Shown: positions 29,375-40,315 of the stretch, in pieces
Numbering within the stretch: the first letter of the stretch is position 1
Layout: each line of letters starts with the position of its first letter
Made by a program: the position numbers and the translations under genes
Notes under the pieces: generated by a model
Told to the model about the DNA's origin: nothing
Database searches by the model: none
The model's input: only the letters and a program-made list of their open reading frames with translations
Assembly (NCBI RefSeq): GCF_014195545.1
Contig: NZ_JACIBX010000002.1
Span: forward strand, 62,001 to 126,000
Reading direction: 5' to 3'
DNA length: 64,000 nucleotides
DNA from: Limimaricola variabilis
GTDB taxonomy: Bacteria; Pseudomonadota; Alphaproteobacteria; Rhodobacterales; Rhodobacteraceae

Positions 29375-29393
29375 GACGACGGCCTCTGAAAGT

Positions 29394-29432
29394 CAAAAGG
29401 CCCTCCCGCATCGGGAGGGCCTATTCGTTTCA
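29394..29432. terminator. Terminator between piuC and parC
   Basis: An 11-bp stem AGGCCCTCCCG/CGGGAGGGCCT (29398-29408 with 29412-29422) with a CAT loop. On the minus strand it is followed by TTTTGACTTTC and so serves parC; on the plus strand by ATTCGTTTC, serving piuC. The genes converge here. Confidence 0.8.
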
Positions 29433-29447
29433 GTCGAAGCGATTGCC

Positions 29448-31766
<2,319 letters not shown>

Positions 31767-31906
31767 GAAAAGCTTCCTATCGCCGGGAACCATCGGCGTA
31801 AAGTCGCGGTTAGAGAGGCAACGGATCAGCGAGATCCTGCATCAGCGGCGGGTGTCACGCGACAGTGAGAGATCCGCCAGGGCGCAGAGCAGAACGAGAG
31901 GCTGTC

Positions 31907-32404
31907 ATGAAGCACGTATTTGGTATCGGTGTCACCTTCCTGCTGCTGGGCGTAGGCTATTACGAAATGTCCGGCGGAGCCGATTTCCAGCCCCAGACCC
32001 GCATCTCCGTGGCGCAGGCCGCTGATACCACGGGCGACGCCTTCGAGATCGAGCGCACCGACTCGGGCATCCCGGTCACCGCGATGCGCGAATTTCCCGA
32101 GAATGTCGAGTTGATCTCAGCCTCCTTCATGCCCAAGCCCGCCGCTGCGGCGACCCCCGCCCCGGCCGCGACCGAAACCACGGCCGAAGCCGCCGATGCC
32201 AAGCTCGCCCTGCTGCAGGTGAGCGGCGACCGCGTCAACATGCGCCAAGGTCCCGGCACCAGCCATGGCGTGCTCGACACGCTGCCGCGCGGCACCGAGG
32301 CGCGGCTGATCGAGAGCGCCGGCGGTTGGGCCAAGATCGAGATTACCTCCACCGGCCAGACCGGTTGGATGTCCGAGCGGCTGCTGGCCCCGATCGAGGG
32401 CTGA
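31907..32404 (+). CDS. SH3-domain protein with N-terminal membrane anchor or signal
   Basis: 165 residues. The N-terminus MKHVFGIGVTFLLLGVGYYE is a hydrophobic anchor or signal. A Pro/Ala/Thr-rich linker (about 78-100) leads to a bacterial SH3 domain (SH3b) of about 60 residues with GDRVNMRQGPGTSHGVLDTL and GWAKIE...GWMSERLL. Such domains often bind the cell wall or other ligands in the periplasm. It is divergent from parC and ends in a good terminator. The start at 31907 is chosen because the signal begins there; an upstream in-frame ATG-like start adds 14 charged residues. Confidence 0.8.
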   Translation: MKHVFGIGVTFLLLGVGYYEMSGGADFQPQTRISVAQAADTTGDAFEIERTDSGIPVTAMREFPENVELISASFMPKPAAAATPAPAATETTAEAADAKLALLQVSGDRVNMRQGPGTSHGVLDTLPRGTEARLIESAGGWAKIEITSTGQTGWMSERLLAPIEG

Positions 32405-32420
32405 TCGCTGGACACTGCTG

Positions 32421-32447
32421 CGAGGCGCCCTGCGGGGCGCCTTTTTC
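32421..32447 (+). terminator. Terminator after the SH3-domain gene
   Basis: An 8-bp stem AGGCGCCC/GGGCGCCT (32423-32430 with 32435-32442), loop TGCG, followed by TTTTT. A textbook intrinsic terminator. Confidence 0.85.
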
Positions 32448-32483
32448 GTTGCAGCGCGGCCTTTGCCCCGGCATGAGGCCCGC

Positions 32484-33317
32484 ATGGATACGCCCCGCAC
32501 CCTGCTCATTACCGGCGCCTCGTCTGGCATCGGTCTCGCCTGCGCGCATCACATGCGCGAACGGGGCTGGCGGGTCTTCGCCTCCTGCCGCGCCGAGGCG
32601 GATTGCGAAAGGCTGCGGGCCGAGGGCTTCGAGGCGCCGCGGCTCGACTATGCCGACCCCGACAGCGTCGCCGAAGGGCTGGCGCAGGTGCTGGAGATGA
32701 CCGGCGGCCGGCTCGACGCGCTCTACAACAACGGCGCCTTCGCCTGCCCTGGCGCGGTCGAGGATCTGCCGCGCGAGGCGCTGCGCGAGATCTTCGAGAC
32801 CAATCTCTTCGGCTGGCACGACCTGACCACCCGTGTCATCCCGGTGATGCGCGAACAGGGCCATGGGCGGATCGTCAACTGCTCCTCGGTGCTCGGCCTC
32901 GTGGGGGTGAAATGGCGCGGCGCCTATGTCGCGACCAAGTTCGCGCTCGAGGGACTGACCGACGTGCTGCGGCTCGAGATGAAGGGCACCGGCATCCATG
33001 TCTCGCTGATCGAGCCGGGCCCCGTCACTTCGCGGATCAGGGCCAACTCGATCCCGCATTTCGAACGTTGGATCGACTGGAAGAACTCAGCCCGGCGCGC
33101 CGAATACGAGGGCGGGCTCCTGCGCAGGCTCTACGAGGATCGTGCCCCGGACCGGTTTGAGCTGCCGCCCGGCGCGGTGGCCGAAAAGCTGGCCCATGCA
33201 CTCGAAGTGGCCCGGCCGCGGCCGCGCTACTACGTCACGTTGCCCACGCATCTGTCTGGAACGCTACGGCGGATCCTGAGCACGCGCGCGCTCGACCGGG
33301 TGGTGTCGCGCGGCTGA
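32484..33317 (+). CDS. Short-chain dehydrogenase/reductase
   Basis: 277 residues with a Rossmann fold. The nucleotide motif TGASSGIG lies at residues 11-18, NNGA near 89, and the catalytic pair is Y148 and K152 in YVATK, with a serine in NCSSVLG about 12 residues before. The sequence after that, IEPGPVTSRIRANS, and the long C-terminal part are typical of SDRs annotated as retinol- or 17-beta-hydroxysteroid-like. Substrate unknown. It heads a group with the HIG1-like protein and the cobalamin adenosyltransferase, 72 bases upstream of the former. Confidence 0.85.
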   Translation: MDTPRTLLITGASSGIGLACAHHMRERGWRVFASCRAEADCERLRAEGFEAPRLDYADPDSVAEGLAQVLEMTGGRLDALYNNGAFACPGAVEDLPREALREIFETNLFGWHDLTTRVIPVMREQGHGRIVNCSSVLGLVGVKWRGAYVATKFALEGLTDVLRLEMKGTGIHVSLIEPGPVTSRIRANSIPHFERWIDWKNSARRAEYEGGLLRRLYEDRAPDRFELPPGAVAEKLAHALEVARPRPRYYVTLPTHLSGTLRRILSTRALDRVVSRG

Positions 33318-33389
33318 CCGCGACACCGCGTCCCGCTTTTCTTCGCCGCTGGAACCGCTAGATCCTAGGGGAACCGCGAAAGGCCCGCC

Positions 33390-33593
33390 ATGCTGCAAGA
33401 TCCCCTCCTCATCCTCGTCATCCTCGCCGTGCTGATCGTCGCCGGCATCCTGATGTTCGGGGTCGGCACCTTCGGCAAAGGCGGCGACTTCAACCGCAAA
33501 TACGCCAACCGCATCATGCGCTGGCGCATCGGCGCGCAATTCGTCGCGGTGCTGCTGATCCTGCTCTACGTCTTCCTGAGGGGCATGAACTGA
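33390..33593 (+). CDS. Twin transmembrane helix small protein (HIG1-like)
   Basis: 67 residues with two membrane helices (about 6-27 and 47-63) joined by a basic loop GGDFNRKYANRIMRWRIGAQ, the signature of bacterial HIG1-domain proteins. In Rhodobacter-type bacteria related small proteins stabilise cytochrome c oxidase; whether this one does is not known. Its TGA overlaps the ATG of the next gene (TGATG), so the two are co-translated, an arrangement common in Rhodobacterales. Confidence 0.85.
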   Translation: MLQDPLLILVILAVLIVAGILMFGVGTFGKGGDFNRKYANRIMRWRIGAQFVAVLLILLYVFLRGMN

Positions 33594-34165
33594 TGGTCGT
33601 TCTGAATCGCATCTACACCCGCGCCGGCGACAAGGGCGACACCGCGCTCGGCGATGGCAGCCGGGTGCCCAAGGACGCGCTCCGGGTCGAATGCTACGGC
33701 ACGGTGGACGAGACCAACGCGGCGCTGGGCCTCGCCCGGCTGCACGCCGAGGGTGAGATGGCGGCGGCACTGAGCCGCATCCAGAACGACATGTTCGACC
33801 TCGGCGCCGATTTCTGCCGTCCCGAGCCGGACAAGGACGCCGAGGCCGGACACCCCGTGCTGCGCATGAGTGCCGCCCAGACCGAGCGGCTGGAGCGCGA
33901 GATCGACGCGATGAACGAACGGCTGGAGCCGCTGAGAAGCTTCGTGCTGCCGGGCGGCACGCCGCTGGCCGCACAGCTGCACCACTGTCGCACCGTGTCG
34001 CGTCGGGCCGAACGGCTGGCCGTGGCGCTGAGCCGGGAAGAGCCGCTCAACACCGAGGCGCTGCGCTATCTCAACCGGCTGTCGGACTGGTTCTTCGTCG
34101 CCGCGCGGATCGCCAATGATTCCGGTCGCGCCGACCTGTTGTGGCAGCCGGGCGCCAACCGCTGA
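33593..34165 (+). CDS. Cob(I)yrinic acid a,c-diamide adenosyltransferase, PduO type
   Basis: 190 residues. It transfers adenosyl from ATP to Co(I) corrinoid to make adenosylcobalamin. The N-terminal ATP motif RIYTRAGDKGDTALGDGSRV and the C-terminal RYLNRLSDWFFVAAR are diagnostic of the PduO class. It is coupled by one shared base to the HIG1-like gene. In relatives the electron-transfer flavoprotein genes often follow; here an RTX protein gene follows after 90 bases. Confidence 0.93.
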   Translation: MVVLNRIYTRAGDKGDTALGDGSRVPKDALRVECYGTVDETNAALGLARLHAEGEMAAALSRIQNDMFDLGADFCRPEPDKDAEAGHPVLRMSAAQTERLEREIDAMNERLEPLRSFVLPGGTPLAAQLHHCRTVSRRAERLAVALSREEPLNTEALRYLNRLSDWFFVAARIANDSGRADLLWQPGANR

Positions 34166-34255
34166 TCATCCGCGCTTAACCACGGGACACGGTTCTCCGC
34201 CGGACCGGCGCCGCCGCGTGCTAGTCTCGCGCGGCCCCGTTCCCCGGAGACTGCG

Positions 34256-35212
34256 ATGATCACCCTGCTCGGACTGTTCGGACTTGCCCTGACCGGCGCC
34301 GCCCTGCTGCCCTCGGCCGCCGCCGAGGTGGAGGCCGAGCCCGGCCCTGCCCCCGCGGATACGCCTCCCGAGACCGTTCCGCTGGACACGGTGCTGGAGC
34401 CCGAGCCTGGCCCGGAGGCGGCAAGCGACACCCCGACAAGCGAGGAAGCAGCGGCCGGCCCTGCGACGGGGGCGGCACCTCAGCGTCTGTCCGGGCACGG
34501 CACTATGGGCGCCGACGTCGTCTTTGGCACCGACGGGGCAGACGATGTCGCCGGCCTCACGGGAGCCGATCACCTCGACCTGCGGGACGGCGACGACATG
34601 GCGGATGGCGGCGACGGCGCCGACGAGATGCATGGCGGGCGCGGCGACGATGTATTGCGTGGCGGCGCAGGTGACGACGCGCTCTGGGGCCATGTCGGTG
34701 ACGACCTGCTCTTTGGCGATGCCGGTGACGACGCCCTGCGCGGCGGCGACGGCCACGACGACCTGTCAGGCGGCGCGGGCGACGACATGCTGGGCGGCGA
34801 CCTCGGAGACGACCGGCTGTCGGGTGGCGCGGGCCGCGACGTGCTGCATGGCGGGGCGGGCGACGATCGGCTCGACGGCGCCGGTGACAGTGCCCGCGAC
34901 TACCTCAATGGCGGTGCCGGTGACGACGAGATCATGCTCGGCGCCGACGATATCGCCCATGGCGGATCGGGCGGCGACCTGTTCGCGCTGCGCAGCCTCG
35001 AGGCAGGCGAGCCCGCGGTGATCGCCGATTTCGACGCGACCCAGGACCGGATCATGGTGCTGCATCCCGCCACCGCCGCGCCCGAGCTGACGCTGGAGCC
35101 GGTGCCCGAGGGGCTGCTCTTGCGCGCCGACGGCGCGGCGCTGCTGCGGATCGACGGGCTGGAACAGCTTGAGCCGGGGACGGTGACGTTGATGGCCGAA
35201 ACCGCCGCCTGA
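34256..35212 (+). CDS. Small RTX (hemolysin-type calcium-binding) protein
   Basis: 318 residues. The N-terminus MITLLGLFGLALTGAALLPSAAA is hydrophobic, followed by a Pro/Glu-rich segment (about 24-75). Residues about 82-230 hold roughly a dozen GGxGxDxLx nonapeptides such as GGAGDDMLGGD, which form a calcium-binding beta roll. The C-terminal about 75 residues (FALRSLEAGEPAVIADFDATQDRIMVL) resemble the end domain of such proteins. No type I secretion genes lie nearby, and a hydrophobic N-terminus is unusual for type I substrates; it may stay membrane-bound or go out another way. Confidence 0.85.
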   Translation: MITLLGLFGLALTGAALLPSAAAEVEAEPGPAPADTPPETVPLDTVLEPEPGPEAASDTPTSEEAAAGPATGAAPQRLSGHGTMGADVVFGTDGADDVAGLTGADHLDLRDGDDMADGGDGADEMHGGRGDDVLRGGAGDDALWGHVGDDLLFGDAGDDALRGGDGHDDLSGGAGDDMLGGDLGDDRLSGGAGRDVLHGGAGDDRLDGAGDSARDYLNGGAGDDEIMLGADDIAHGGSGGDLFALRSLEAGEPAVIADFDATQDRIMVLHPATAAPELTLEPVPEGLLLRADGAALLRIDGLEQLEPGTVTLMAETAA

Positions 35213-35380
35213 GCCGCCCCCCGGCCGGGCGCGGCCTCGCGCCGCAGCATTCCGCTTTCCTTTTCGGGCGATTTCCCTTATGGGCACGCATCCGTCTTCC
35301 TATATGAAGGCGGTGCTCCATGGGCCCTGCTGGACGACATCCCGGCTTGTGCCATCACCCTCACCCGAAAGGAGACCCCG

Positions 35381-35650
35381 ATGTCGATCACCGTGGAAGA
35401 CAAGGCCAAGGTCATCAGCGATTTCGCCACCAAGGACGGCGATACCGGTTCGCCGGAGGTGCAGGTTGCGATCCTGACCTCGCGCATCGCGACCCTGACC
35501 GAGCACTTCAAGACCCACAAGAAGGACAACCACGGCCGCCGTGGCCTTCTGAAGCTGGTGGCTCGCCGCCGTAAGCTGCTGGACTACGTGAAGTCCCGCG
35601 ACGAGGCACGCTACCAGGCCCTGATCGGCCGCCTCGGCATCCGCCGCTAA
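35381..35650 (+). CDS. rpsO: 30S ribosomal protein S15
   Basis: 89 residues, standard S15, an early binder of 16S rRNA. It shows [28 protein letters not shown] (in consecutive blocks) and the C-terminal [29 protein letters not shown] strong AAAGGAG ribosome-binding site precedes the ATG. The 168-base upstream region has a TATATG box at 35301-35306 without a clear -35. It is followed by a terminator and pnp, the usual rpsO-pnp pair. Confidence 0.97.
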   Translation: MSITVEDKAKVISDFATKDGDTGSPEVQVAILTSRIATLTEHFKTHKKDNHGRRGLLKLVARRRKLLDYVKSRDEARYQALIGRLGIRR

Positions 35651-35655
35651 GGTTT

Positions 35656-35686
35656 TTAGGGACCGCGCCACGGCGCGGTCCCTTTC
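35656..35686 (+). terminator. Terminator between rpsO and pnp
   Basis: A stem of about 10 bp, GGGACCGCGC/GCGCGGTCCC (35659-35668 with 35673-35682), followed by TTTC. It can end the rpsO message; pnp then needs read-through or its own promoter, which I could not identify. Confidence 0.75.
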
Positions 35687-35838
35687 ATATCCGGGATGGC
35701 GCGGACCGGGCTCGCCCCGCGTCACGGACACGAGAAAAAGAGCCAGGGGCATCCGGCCCCTCCGCAACCCGCCCCCGGGGACTGTACGCACGAAGGGGGG
35801 CACAAGGGCCCGAAGGTCGGGCCAGAATGGAAAAGACG

Positions 35839-37971
35839 ATGTTTCACGACGTGAAAAAATCGATCCAGTGGGGCGAAGAGACGCTGACGCTGGAAACCGG
35901 CAAGGTCGCGCGCCAGGCCGACGGCTCGGTCATCGCGACGCTGGGCGAAACCAGCGTGATGGCCAACGTCACCTTCGCCAAGGCGCCGAAGCCGGGTCAG
36001 GACTTCTTCCCCCTGACCGTCCACTACCAGGAAAAATACTACGCCGCCGGCAAGATCCCGGGCGGCTTCTTCAAGCGCGAGGCGCGCCCGACCGAGAAGG
36101 AGACGCTGACCGCGCGCCTGATCGACCGGCCGATCCGCCCGCTCTTCGTGCCGGGCTTCAAGAACGAAGTTCTGGTGATGTGCACCGTGCTGAGCCACGA
36201 CCTCGTCAACGACCCCGACGTCGTCGCGATGATCGCCGCCTCGGCCGCGCTGACGGTCTCGGGCGCCCCCTTCATGGGTCCGATCGCCGGCGCCCGCGTC
36301 GGCTTCGTCGATGGCGAATACGTGCTGAACCCGACCGTCGACGACATGCAGAACCTGCGCTCGAACCCCGAGCAGCGCCTCGACCTCGTGGTCGCCGGCA
36401 CCAAGGACGCGGTCATGATGGTCGAGTCCGAGGCCTACGAGCTGACCGAGGAAGAGATGCTCGGCGCCGTGAACTTCGCGCATGAGCAGATCCAGCCGGT
36501 CATCGACCTGATCATCGATCTGGCCGAAGAGACCGCCAAGGAGCCCTTCGACTTCACCCCCCCGGACTACGCGGCGCTCTACGACGCCGTGAAGGCCGCC
36601 GGCGAGGAGAAGATGCGCGCCGCCTTCGCGATTACCGACAAGCAGGAGCGCACCGCCGCCGTCGCGGCCGCCCGCGAGGCGATCAAGGGCCAGCTCACCG
36701 AGGAGCAGCTCGGCGACGAGAACCTCGGCTCGGCGCTCAAGAAGCTCGAATCGAGCGTCCTGCGCGGCGACGTGGTCAAGAAGGGCAAGCGGATCGACGG
36801 TCGCAACCTCGACACCGTCCGCGACATCGTGGCCGAGACCGGCCTGCTGCCGCGCACCCATGGCTCGGCGCTGTTCACCCGTGGCGAGACCCAGGCGCTC
36901 GTGGTGACCACGCTCGGCACCGGCGATGACGAGCAGTTCATCGACGCGCTGCACGGCAACTTCAAATCGAACTTCCTGCTGCACTACAACTTCCCCCCCT
37001 ACTCGGTGGGCGAAGTGGGCCGCGTCGGCTCCCCGGGCCGTCGCGAGATCGGCCATGGCAAGCTCGCCTGGCGGGCGCTGCAGGCGGTGCTGCCGGCGGC
37101 GACCGACTTCCCCTACACGATCCGTCTCGTCTCGGAGATCACCGAATCGAACGGCTCCTCCTCGATGGCTTCGGTTTGCGGCGGCTCGCTCGCCATGATG
37201 GATGCCGGCGTGCCGCTCAAGAGCGCGGTCGCGGGTGTGGCCATGGGCCTCGTGCTGGAAGATGACGGCTCCTACGCCGTGCTGACCGACATCCTGGGCG
37301 ACGAGGACCACCTCGGCGACATGGACTTCAAGGTCGCCGGCACCGCCGAAGGCATCACCTCGCTGCAGATGGACATCAAGGTCGCGGGCATCACCCCCGA
37401 GATCATGCGCAAGGCTCTGGCGCAGGCCAAGGACGGCCGGATGCACATCCTTGGCGAGATGAACAAGGCGCTCTCCGGCGCGGCCGAGTTCTCGGTTCAC
37501 GCACCGCGCATCGAGACGATGCAGATCCCGACCGACAAGATCCGCGAAGTGATTGGCTCGGGCGGCAAGGTGATCCGCGAGATCGTCGAGGTCTCGGGTG
37601 CCAAGGTCGACATCAACGACGACGGCGTGATCAAGATCGCCTCGGCCAATGGCGAGGCCATCCAGAAGGCCTATGACATGATCTACTCGATCGTGGCCGA
37701 GCCCGAGGAAGGCAAGGTCTACAAGGGCACCGTGGTCAAGCTCGTCGACTTCGGCGCCTTCGTGAACTTCTTCGGCAAGCGCGACGGCCTCGTGCATGTC
37801 AGCCAGATCGAGAACCGCCGCCTGAACCACCCCTCGGATGTCCTCAAGGAGGGCCAGGAGGTCTGGGTCAAGCTGCTGGGCTTCGACGATCGCGGCAAGG
37901 TGCGCCTGTCGATGAAGGTCGTGAACCAGGAGACCGGCGAGGAAACCAAGGAAGACGCGCAGGCCGAGTGA
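35839..37971 (+). CDS. pnp: Polyribonucleotide nucleotidyltransferase
   Basis: 710 residues. PNPase degrades RNA from the 3' end with phosphate, in the degradosome context. There are two RNase PH domains (about 1-225 and 315-545), then a KH domain ([18 protein letters not shown]) and an S1 domain ([24 protein letters not shown]) at the C-terminus. The catalytic core region with [18 protein letters not shown] is intact. I chose the ATG at 35839 ([16 protein letters not shown]), which has a GGAAAAG site; an in-frame ATG at 35827 is also possible. Confidence 0.96.
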   Translation: MFHDVKKSIQWGEETLTLETGKVARQADGSVIATLGETSVMANVTFAKAPKPGQDFFPLTVHYQEKYYAAGKIPGGFFKREARPTEKETLTARLIDRPIRPLFVPGFKNEVLVMCTVLSHDLVNDPDVVAMIAASAALTVSGAPFMGPIAGARVGFVDGEYVLNPTVDDMQNLRSNPEQRLDLVVAGTKDAVMMVESEAYELTEEEMLGAVNFAHEQIQPVIDLIIDLAEETAKEPFDFTPPDYAALYDAVKAAGEEKMRAAFAITDKQERTAAVAAAREAIKGQLTEEQLGDENLGSALKKLESSVLRGDVVKKGKRIDGRNLDTVRDIVAETGLLPRTHGSALFTRGETQALVVTTLGTGDDEQFIDALHGNFKSNFLLHYNFPPYSVGEVGRVGSPGRREIGHGKLAWRALQAVLPAATDFPYTIRLVSEITESNGSSSMASVCGGSLAMMDAGVPLKSAVAGVAMGLVLEDDGSYAVLTDILGDEDHLGDMDFKVAGTAEGITSLQMDIKVAGITPEIMRKALAQAKDGRMHILGEMNKALSGAAEFSVHAPRIETMQIPTDKIREVIGSGGKVIREIVEVSGAKVDINDDGVIKIASANGEAIQKAYDMIYSIVAEPEEGKVYKGTVVKLVDFGAFVNFFGKRDGLVHVSQIENRRLNHPSDVLKEGQEVWVKLLGFDDRGKVRLSMKVVNQETGEETKEDAQAE

Positions 37972-37994
37972 GCCGACGCTTCTGATGGATCGGG

Positions 37995-38021
37995 AAAAGG
38001 GGCCTTCGGGCCCCTTTTTTC
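37995..38021 (+). terminator. Terminator after pnp
   Basis: An 8-bp stem AAGGGGCC/GGCCCCTT (37997-38004 with 38009-38016) closed by a TTCG loop and followed by six T. Very strong intrinsic terminator. Confidence 0.92.
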
Positions 38022-38060
38022 ATACAGTCTGAAGATGCGTGTGCTGCACTGCGGCGAAAC

Positions 38061-38080
38061 GGTCACACGGAAATGTGACC
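38061..38080. promoter_or_regulatory. 20-bp perfect inverted repeat upstream of a beta-barrel gene
   Basis: The sequence GGTCACA-CGGAAA-TGTGACC has two perfect 7-bp arms around six bases. It lies 80 bases before the ATG of the outer-membrane protein gene, in the 139-base region after the pnp terminator. It has the size of a dimeric operator. The half sites face opposite to a CRP site (TCACA first), so CRP binding is unlikely. Which protein binds is unknown. Confidence 0.45.
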
Positions 38081-38159
38081 AATCTGCGATCTGACATCTC
38101 TGGGTTGTGATTCACCTGTCCTTTTCGGCAGATGGCGGGGTCACCAACAAGGAACCCCG

Positions 38160-38801
38160 ATGACCCGCCAGATTGCTCTCAACGCCCTCTTCCTCCTCGC
38201 CGCCACCGGCGCCCAAGCCCAATCCGTCGAGGATCTCTCGACCGGCTTCGGCCTGTCGACTCTCGGCCTCTACGGTTCGGCCAGCTACGAGGCGATGCCG
38301 CAGCTGCGCGCCCGCGGCGTCGTCGTCGGCCTGCCCACCCTCACCCACACCGAGGAAGAAGATGAGGGTGACATGACCGTCGAGCTGGCCACGCTCGGCC
38401 TCGCCGCGCTCGCCGATTACTACCCCACTGCAGGTGGCCTGCGCCTCTCGGGCGGCCTGTATCTCGGCAAGCCGGACCTCAGCTTCGACTTGGTGGCCGG
38501 GCCGGGCGAGACGATCGAGGTCGGCGATTCGGAGTATTCCGACGCCTCGCTGCACGCCTCCGCATCCTTCGGCCGGCCGATCTCGCCGATGGTGGCGGTC
38601 GGCTACGAGACCCGCTTCGGCGAGCGCTGGGCCTTCGACGCCGAGATCGGCGCCATCATGTTCGGCGGCATCGACATCGACGTCGAGGGCGAGAACATCG
38701 AAATGGACGATCTCCAGGAGGAAGCCGCCCAGATCGAGGACGATCTCGGCTTCATCAAGGCCTATCCCTGGATCGCGATCGGCGTCTCCTACGCCTTCTG
38801 A
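38160..38801 (+). CDS. Outer-membrane beta-barrel protein, unknown function
   Basis: 213 residues. A signal peptide (1-20, ending GAQA) is followed by about 190 residues with alternating hydrophobic and polar strands and many aromatic residues, such as LSTLGLYGSASYEAMPQLRARGVVV and LRLSGGLYLGKPDL. It ends in YAF, with the terminal phenylalanine that marks substrates of the BAM complex. It looks like an OmpW- or OmpA-barrel-sized porin-like protein of eight or so strands. A 20-bp palindrome upstream suggests regulation. Confidence 0.75.
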   Translation: MTRQIALNALFLLAATGAQAQSVEDLSTGFGLSTLGLYGSASYEAMPQLRARGVVVGLPTLTHTEEEDEGDMTVELATLGLAALADYYPTAGGLRLSGGLYLGKPDLSFDLVAGPGETIEVGDSEYSDASLHASASFGRPISPMVAVGYETRFGERWAFDAEIGAIMFGGIDIDVEGENIEMDDLQEEAAQIEDDLGFIKAYPWIAIGVSYAF

Positions 38802-38824
38802 TCCCCGTCTCAGATTTCCCTCCG

Positions 38825-38854
38825 AGAGGCGCGCCGGTGACGGCGCGTCTCTTG
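38825..38854 (+). terminator. Terminator after the beta-barrel gene
   Basis: An 11-bp stem with one G/T pair, AGAGGCGCGCC/GGCGCGTCTCT (38825-38835 with 38842-38852), followed by TGCCGTTTCG. The T run is poor. Confidence 0.5.
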
Positions 38855-38943
38855 CCGTTTCGTAAACCCAAATTCCACCATTCCGTGCTATGCTCCCCCG
38901 CATCGAGGCGAAAACGGGCCAAAGAGTCCGATCAGGAGCAGTC

Positions 38944-39507
38944 ATGAAACTCACGAGACGAGGCGTTCTCGCGGCTATGGCCGCGTCGGTGGCGAGCGGG
39001 CCGGTGCTGGCCGCGCCCCCGCATGTTGTGAAGATTCCCCGCGACTGGCTGCCCAGCGTGGTGCCGGTGAACCCGGAACTGGCCGCTGGCGAAATTCACG
39101 TCCGGATCGCGCAGAACCGGCTCTACTGGACGCTGGGCGATGGCAAGGCGATCCGCTACGTCGTGGCGCTCGGAGCGGCCGGGCGCAACTTCTCCGGCAC
39201 CGCGCGGGTCGCGCGCAAGGCCGAATGGCCGTCATGGACGCCCACCGCCAACATGATCAAGGCCGAACCGGCGGTGTACGGCCCCTATGCGCGCGGACTG
39301 CCCGGCGGCCATGCCCGCAACCCGCTGGGTGCGCGGGCGCTCTACCTCTACCGCGACGGGCGCGACACCTACTACCGCATCCACGGCACGCCGCAGCCCT
39401 GGACGATGGGGCGCCAGTTCTCCTCGGGCTGCGTGCGGCTGATCAACGAGCATGTCGAGGATCTCTACGACCGAGTGCCGGTCGGCACGACCGTGGTCGT
39501 CGCCTGA
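38944..39507 (+). CDS. Exported L,D-transpeptidase (YkuD family)
   Basis: 187 residues. It makes 3-3 peptidoglycan cross-links or attaches proteins to the wall. The N-terminus MKLTRRGVLAAMAASVASGPVLA has a twin arginine and a hydrophobic segment, so Tat export is possible. The YkuD catalytic motif is HGTP...SSGCVRLINEHVEDLY with nucleophile C163. The start at 38944 is favoured over an upstream ATG because the signal peptide begins there. It is one of two YkuD proteins in the window; the other has no leader. Confidence 0.9.
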   Translation: MKLTRRGVLAAMAASVASGPVLAAPPHVVKIPRDWLPSVVPVNPELAAGEIHVRIAQNRLYWTLGDGKAIRYVVALGAAGRNFSGTARVARKAEWPSWTPTANMIKAEPAVYGPYARGLPGGHARNPLGARALYLYRDGRDTYYRIHGTPQPWTMGRQFSSGCVRLINEHVEDLYDRVPVGTTVVVA

Positions 39508-39510
39508 TGG

Positions 39511-39540
39511 CAGGGCGCCCGCATGCGGGCGCCCCTTTAC
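39511..39540. terminator. Bidirectional terminator between the transpeptidase and peroxiredoxin genes
   Basis: A 10-bp stem GGGCGCCCGC/GCGGGCGCCC (39513-39522 with 39525-39534) with CTTT on the right, in the 36 bases between two convergent stops. It can serve both genes; the right-hand direction has the better T run. Confidence 0.7.
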
Positions 39541-39543
39541 CGA

Positions 39544-40197
39544 TTACTGCGGCGCCTTGGTCATCCGCAGATAGGGCAGAACGGTTTCGAAGTCGCCGAA
39601 CTTGGCCTTCGCGTCCTCGTCCGAAAGCGTGGCCGGGATCACCACGTCCTGGCCGACCTGCCAGTCGGCGGGTGTCGCGACCCCCTTGCCGGTAGAGAGC
39701 TGCAGCGCGTCGAGCGCGCGCAGCACCTCGCCGAAATTGCGGCCGACGGTCATCGGGTAGGTCATCGACAGCTTGAGCTGCTTGTCCGGGCCGATGATGA
39801 AGACCGCCCTCACCGTGGCGCTGTCATTGGGCGTGCGCCCGTCCGGCAGGTAGGCATCGGCAGGCAGCATGTCGAAGGCCTTGGAGATTTCCAGACCGTC
39901 ATCGGCGACGATCGGGAATTGCGGCGCGGCGCCGCCCGCCTTCTCGATGTCGCGCTTCCAGCGGACATGCTCGTCGACACCGTCGACCGAGACGCCCAGC
40001 ACCTTGGTGCCGCGCTTGTCCCATTCGGCCTGAAGCCGCGCCACGGCGCCGAATTCGGTGGTGCAGACCGGGGTGAAGTCCTTGGGATGGCTGAAGATGA
40101 TCGCCCAGCCGTCGCCGACCCACTCATGCAGGTTCAGCTCGCCCTGATCGGTGGTCACCGTCAGGTTCGGGATCTCGTCATTGATGCGCAGGGCCAT
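39544..40197 (-). CDS. 1-Cys peroxiredoxin (Prx6 type)
   Basis: 217 residues. It reduces hydrogen peroxide and organic peroxides. The peroxidatic cysteine is C45 in SHPKDFTPVCTTEFG; no second cysteine exists in the protein, so it is a 1-Cys type that needs an outside thiol. The C-terminal part NFGEVLRALDALQLSTGKGVATPADW is characteristic of Prx6. The start at 40197 is the first that gives family similarity. It is divergent from an aldehyde dehydrogenase gene with 118 bases between. Confidence 0.93.
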   Translation of the reverse strand: MALRINDEIPNLTVTTDQGELNLHEWVGDGWAIIFSHPKDFTPVCTTEFGAVARLQAEWDKRGTKVLGVSVDGVDEHVRWKRDIEKAGGAAPQFPIVADDGLEISKAFDMLPADAYLPDGRTPNDSATVRAVFIIGPDKQLKLSMTYPMTVGRNFGEVLRALDALQLSTGKGVATPADWQVGQDVVIPATLSDEDAKAKFGDFETVLPYLRMTKAPQ

Positions 40198-40315
40198 GTC
40201 AGCCTCCTTCATCCGGTTGCGTTGTTGCCAACATAGGAAGCCCGCCCCCCCGCTGCCACCGCTTGCGGGCCGGACGAGCCACTGCCACTGTCGCCGCCAA
40301 GACGGAGGACATTCC

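Noticed and set aside
35722-37830. Open frame antisense to pnp (about 700 codons)
   Set aside because: The sense strand is a complete PNPase; the antisense product is composition-driven.
38061-38080. CRP-binding site
   Set aside because: The half sites are in the order TCACA-N6-TGTGA, which is the reverse of the CRP consensus TGTGA-N6-TCACA.
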